Shown here: positions 5,345 through 7,861 of the stretch, piece after piece
Layout: the number at the start of each line of letters is the position of its first letter
How positions within the stretch are numbered: the stretch's first letter is position 1
From: Bacteroidota bacterium
GTDB taxonomy: Bacteria; Bacteroidota; Bacteroidia; Flavobacteriales; Flavobacteriaceae
Assembly (NCBI GenBank): GCA_021793135.1
Contig: JAJYTI010000101.1
Location: forward strand, 1-7,861
Reading direction: 5' to 3'
Length of the DNA: 7,861 nucleotides
Notes under the pieces: model-generated
What the model was told of the DNA's origin: nothing
Seen by the model: the letters and a program-made list of their open reading frames with translations, nothing else
Database searches by the model: none
Position numbers and translations under genes: made by a program

Positions 5345-6739
5345 ATGCTTAAAAAATTACTATTAATTACCTGTGTTCTATTTATGAACCAGCTAATTGC
5401 TCAAGATTTACCAGAAACCGATTGGACGGATTACGCCGATACTAGTTGGTATGATGCTAGTTTAAATGATTTTGAAATTGATAATGCAGAAGGTTTTGCT
5501 GGACTTTCTGTACTTGTTGCAAATGGTGAAGATTTTGAAAATAAATCTATTCGATTGACGAGTAATCTCGATTTAGGAGAGCATTTATGGCAACCTATAG
5601 GGTTAAATATAGAGAATTCTTTTAAAGGAGAATTAGATGGGCAGGATCATGTGATTTCGAATCTATACATAAATATGCCCACCTCAGATTTTGTCGGGTT
5701 ATTTGGTTCGGTTTTATCAGCTTCATTTAAAAATTTAATAATTGAAAAAGCTAGAGTATATGGACAAAGTACAGTAGGAGCATTGGTAGCAAATTTATCT
5801 ACCGATAGTCATATAGATAATTGTCATGTTGTAGAAGGATATGTTTTATACGATGGAGGCTGGGATGGCGGAATCGGTGGAGGGCTTGTTGGAGGATTAT
5901 TAACTGGTTCAAGTGTGATTAAAAGCTCTTTCAGTGGTGAAGTGCATGGAGGTGATCAAATAGGGGGGCTTGTTGGTACAGCATGGGATACTACATTAAT
6001 CGAAGAATCCTATTCCGAAGGATTGGTGGTAGGTGATAATATTGTTGGTGGATTAGTAGGGTATTGTACTTGGAATTTTCCTCCAATGCCGAATACAACA
6101 AACATTCTTCGAAATAGTTATTCTAGAGCAGATGTTGTAGGAAGTGGTATCCGAGTAGGTGGTCTATATGGTGCACCAGAAATCAATGCGCTTATAGAAA
6201 ATTGTTATTCTACAGGTAGTGTAGATGGGGTAGAAGATGTGGGAGCAAGTATTGGAGAAGTAATACAAGAGACTGAAGTTATAAATGTATACTTCAATAA
6301 TGAGACTAGTCTAATTGAAGATGGAATAGGTTCATCAAACCCCGAAAGTGATTTGGAGGTAATAGGAAAAACTACCGAAGAAATGAAAACAAACGATTTT
6401 GTTGCATTGCTAAATGCTGATAGTGAATCAATCTGGACTATAGACCCTAATGAAAATGATGGGTATCCGATATTGAGTAATATCACTTTAAATGTGAATG
6501 ACTTTGAATTGGATAGTACAATAAAAGTATATCCTACTGCTTCATCTAGTCAGATATATTTTAATGCGCCACTGGCAACAGAGTTTGTTATATTAGATTA
6601 TGAAGGTAAAACTTTAGACCACGGAATAATTTCATCAGAAGAAATTAATTATGATGTTTCTCATTTACAAAATGGGGTGTACTTGGTAGTGTTTAAAATT
6701 GATGAACTTAAAGTAATAAAACGTTTTATAAAGAAATAG
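5345..6739 (+). CDS. Secreted GLUG-repeat surface protein with T9SS C-terminal sorting domain
   Basis: This 464-residue exported protein probably ends up on the cell surface or outside the cell. A signal peptide (Lys-Lys, hydrophobic core, cleavage likely after Ala-Gln at 19-20) is followed by a lead-in typical of GLUG proteins (about 27-116), with LTSNLDLGEHLWQPIG and FKGELDGQDHVISNLYI. About seven GLUG-type units (117-322) follow, each with a (V/I)GGLVG-like turn and an N/E-x-Y-S-x-G strand; these are expected to form a right-handed beta-helix. A post-repeat segment GKTTEEM...W...DGYPIL (341-377) is also usual in such proteins. Residues about 394-464 are a type A T9SS sorting domain: VYPTASSSQIYFN, then LQNGVYLVVF and a basic VIKRFIKK end. 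The VYPNP signature is altered to VYPTA. GLUG motifs occur in IgA-protease-like and adhesin-like proteins, but no enzymatic domain is visible. Adhesion or matrix binding is a guess. ATG start without Shine-Dalgarno; single-gene unit. Confidence 0.9.
   Translation: MLKKLLLITCVLFMNQLIAQDLPETDWTDYADTSWYDASLNDFEIDNAEGFAGLSVLVANGEDFENKSIRLTSNLDLGEHLWQPIGLNIENSFKGELDGQDHVISNLYINMPTSDFVGLFGSVLSASFKNLIIEKARVYGQSTVGALVANLSTDSHIDNCHVVEGYVLYDGGWDGGIGGGLVGGLLTGSSVIKSSFSGEVHGGDQIGGLVGTAWDTTLIEESYSEGLVVGDNIVGGLVGYCTWNFPPMPNTTNILRNSYSRADVVGSGIRVGGLYGAPEINALIENCYSTGSVDGVEDVGASIGEVIQETEVINVYFNNETSLIEDGIGSSNPESDLEVIGKTTEEMKTNDFVALLNADSESIWTIDPNENDGYPILSNITLNVNDFELDSTIKVYPTASSSQIYFNAPLATEFVILDYEGKTLDHGIISSEEINYDVSHLQNGVYLVVFKIDELKVIKRFIKK
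5693..6310 (+). repeat. Seven degenerate GLUG-type repeat units within the surface protein
   Basis: Protein-level units begin at residues 117, 144, 178, 206, 234, 271 and 299. Units 3 to 6 are the clearest (GGGLVG, IGGLVG, VGGLVG, VGGLYG), each followed by an SFSGEV/SYSEGL/SYSRAD/CYSTGS-type strand. Unit 5 has an eight-residue-longer loop containing FPPMPN. Units 1, 2 and 7 are degenerate. Nucleotide identity between units is low, indicating old rather than recent duplication. Confidence 0.8.
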
Positions 6740-6762
6740 TTCTATTTATCTATAGTTGCTTC

Positions 6763-6795
6763 AAAGCTGTTTCTCGTACGAGAAACAGCTTTTTT
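6763..6795. terminator. Perfect-palindrome terminator between surface protein and universal stress protein
   Basis: Positions 6763-6792 form a perfect 30-base palindrome (arms AAAGCTGTTTCTCGT and its complement) followed by T's to 6795. It is a strong intrinsic terminator for the forward gene ending at 6739. It also serves the leftward gene, whose stop codon (6794-6796) lies one base outside the stem. On the minus side only three U's follow the stem, so it is weaker there. Confidence 0.88.
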
Positions 6796-7645
6796 ATTCT
6801 TTAATATCATGCATGGCTAATAAAGGAACATTGGTGTGTCTACCTAATTCTTTTACCATCGGATTAGAAAAAACACTACCGAAGAAGTTGTGTTTTTTAT
6901 TAACAAATGCAATCATTTCACTTTCTCTACTTTGCACAAATGCTTGTACAGCTGTTTTTAAATCCACGTCATAAAGTGTATGGTGAGTATAAATGGAGTC
7001 TTTTAAATATGAATCTAGTATCTCTTTGTTTTTACGTCTAGATTCTACCATTATTTTTCTTTTCTGTACATGTAGTACTCTAATTGGTGCTTTTGTAAGC
7101 TTTGCAATTGTAGTTAAAATATCTAATTCTTTTTGCTTATAATCTGTTCGAAAACTTGTTGGTAAAACAATTTCGTTTGGAGCTTTATATTTTATATTAG
7201 AAGGGATTGCTAATGTAGGGCAATTTCTGATTTTTTCCATTACGTTTACGGTATTACTACCCAAAATAACCGTTTTACTATCAGATTCTCCATGTGTGCC
7301 CATAATGATAAGCCGAATCTTCTTTTCATTTACTACACGTTGTATAACTTCATAAAAGCTTCCAAATTCATTTAGAAAATGCAATTCATGATTGTTGTTT
7401 GTGGTATAGTTTTTCATTCTTTTTTTAAAACGCTCTAATGCCAATTCAGCTTGTTCTTTTCTTTTTATTAAATCTTCATTGCTGGGCTCTGGACTAAAGA
7501 AATTCTCTTTGGAATAACCAGGGAGGAAGTAGATGTGTAAAAAATAGAATTCACAGACCTCTCCTTCGAATAATGATACAGCATAATCGATGGCATTACG
7601 AGCGTTTTTGGAAAAGTCTGTTGGGATTAAGATGCGAATAGGCAT
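6794..7645 (-). CDS. Tandem-domain universal stress protein (UspA family)
   Basis: This 283-residue cytosolic protein has two USP domains in tandem, the usual length and layout in Bacteroidetes. Domain 1 (about 1-149) begins IRILIPTDFS (3-12), with an Asp at 10 where USPs contact adenine. It carries the ATP-binding signature G116-x2-G119-x9-G129-S-N followed by the typical CPTLAIP (142-148). A charged, probably helical insertion lies at about 45-80. Domain 2 (about 157-283) keeps the fold (EIVLPTSF at 158-165, VLHVQ at 190-194, NVPLLAM at 272-278), but its loop NKKHNFFGSVFSN (249-261) lacks the G-x2-G-x9-G motif, so it probably does not bind ATP the same way. The family helps cells survive starvation and stress; the specific partner or signal is unknown. 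ATG start with no Shine-Dalgarno and no exact -7 box upstream. Neighbours give no functional hint. Confidence 0.93.
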   Translation of the reverse strand: MPIRILIPTDFSKNARNAIDYAVSLFEGEVCEFYFLHIYFLPGYSKENFFSPEPSNEDLIKRKEQAELALERFKKRMKNYTTNNNHELHFLNEFGSFYEVIQRVVNEKKIRLIIMGTHGESDSKTVILGSNTVNVMEKIRNCPTLAIPSNIKYKAPNEIVLPTSFRTDYKQKELDILTTIAKLTKAPIRVLHVQKRKIMVESRRKNKEILDSYLKDSIYTHHTLYDVDLKTAVQAFVQSRESEMIAFVNKKHNFFGSVFSNPMVKELGRHTNVPLLAMHDIKE

Positions 7646-7861
7646 ATACGAATTTTTTATAAGTTATTTCTTAGGATGAGGTTTAATCAGTTCCAACTTG
7701 TAAAATTTTGTTTTACCAAAAAAAATAAAGAAACCCATTAAATAGTATCGAAAACTACAAATATTCTTTGTTATAACCATAGAGTTAAATAGAAGTTCTT
7801 GATTTTTTTGGCTTTAAATCTAAGTATTTATCTGTTGTTTACCATCTACCATTCTAATTAT
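7646..7861. other. Right-edge intergenic stretch upstream of the universal stress protein
   Basis: These 216 AT-rich bases presumably include the promoter of the universal stress protein gene, but I find no exact TAnnTTTG on the minus strand. A 6-bp hairpin (7700-7716, GTAAAA/TTTTAC) has no T-tract on either side in the right place. One minus-strand frame is open from the right edge for 13 codons to a TAG at 7822-7820; this could be a gene tail but is too short to call. Confidence 0.5.

Noticed and set aside
6205..6486. Minus-strand open frame of 93 codons opposite the GLUG protein
   Set aside because: It opposes a clearly coding GLUG and post-repeat region; its Ser/Thr-rich translation is typical of a shadow frame.
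6756..6974. Forward open frame of 72 codons opposite the universal stress protein
   Set aside because: It begins before the terminator palindrome, runs through it and then lies antisense to conserved USP sequence, so it is not a credible gene.
7700..7716. 6-bp hairpin GTAAAA/TTTTAC upstream of the stress-protein gene
   Set aside because: All but one pair is A/T, with no T-tract after it on either strand, so it is neither a convincing terminator nor an operator.
7676..7741. Forward 21-codon open frame after TTAGG
   Set aside because: Short, AT-driven Lys/Phe-rich translation with no conserved feature; a chance small ORF is likelier.
7820..7861. Minus-strand frame open from the right edge for 13 codons, then TAG
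   Set aside because: It could be the tail of a gene outside the window, but 13 open codons occur easily by chance.
1..7861. CRISPR arrays, insertion sequences, tRNA/rRNA, phage or defence genes
   Set aside because: I looked on both strands and found no regularly spaced repeats, transposase or integrase motifs, structural RNA, or toxin, nuclease or defence domains. The region is ordinary chromosomal housekeeping and accessory DNA.

Overview
The window looks like chromosomal DNA of a marine-type Bacteroidetes, most likely Flavobacteriaceae. Three things support this: low GC with long A/T tracts; a secreted protein ending in a type IX secretion (T9SS) sorting domain; and start codons without Shine-Dalgarno sequences, some preceded by exact matches to the Bacteroidetes -7 box TAnnTTTG. 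Genus cannot be decided from the sequence alone.

Five intact genes lie on strictly alternating strands, so each appears to be its own transcription unit. From left to right: (1) a four-helix membrane protein with a C-terminal Cys/His metal-site-like module (192-917, -); (2) a processive family 2 glycosyltransferase of the hyaluronan synthase/NodC type (1236-2579, +); (3) paaZ, the bifunctional ring-opening enzyme/aldehyde dehydrogenase of phenylacetate degradation, with an extra DinB/DUF1569-like C-terminal domain (2638-5133, -); (4) a T9SS-exported GLUG-repeat surface protein (5345-6739, +); (5) a tandem-domain universal stress protein (6794-7645, -).

The intergenic regions are informative. 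Both convergent junctions (2582-2616 and 6763-6795) hold a hairpin placed to act as a shared terminator, and gene 1 has its own terminator at 133-170. The divergent region 918-1235 holds a candidate promoter for gene 1, a near-palindrome and a 13-bp direct repeat. The divergent region 5134-5344 holds exact -7 boxes facing both ways and a near-palindrome overlapping the expected -33 region of paaZ. Positions 1-130 and 7646-7861 hold no supportable gene.

The genes do not form one pathway: phenylacetate catabolism, exopolysaccharide synthesis, surface display and stress response are side by side with no shared operon. There is no CRISPR array, mobile element, RNA gene, phage gene or recognisable defence system. 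The least explained item is the DinB-like domain fused to PaaZ; next are the metal-site membrane protein and the repeats upstream of the glycosyltransferase.
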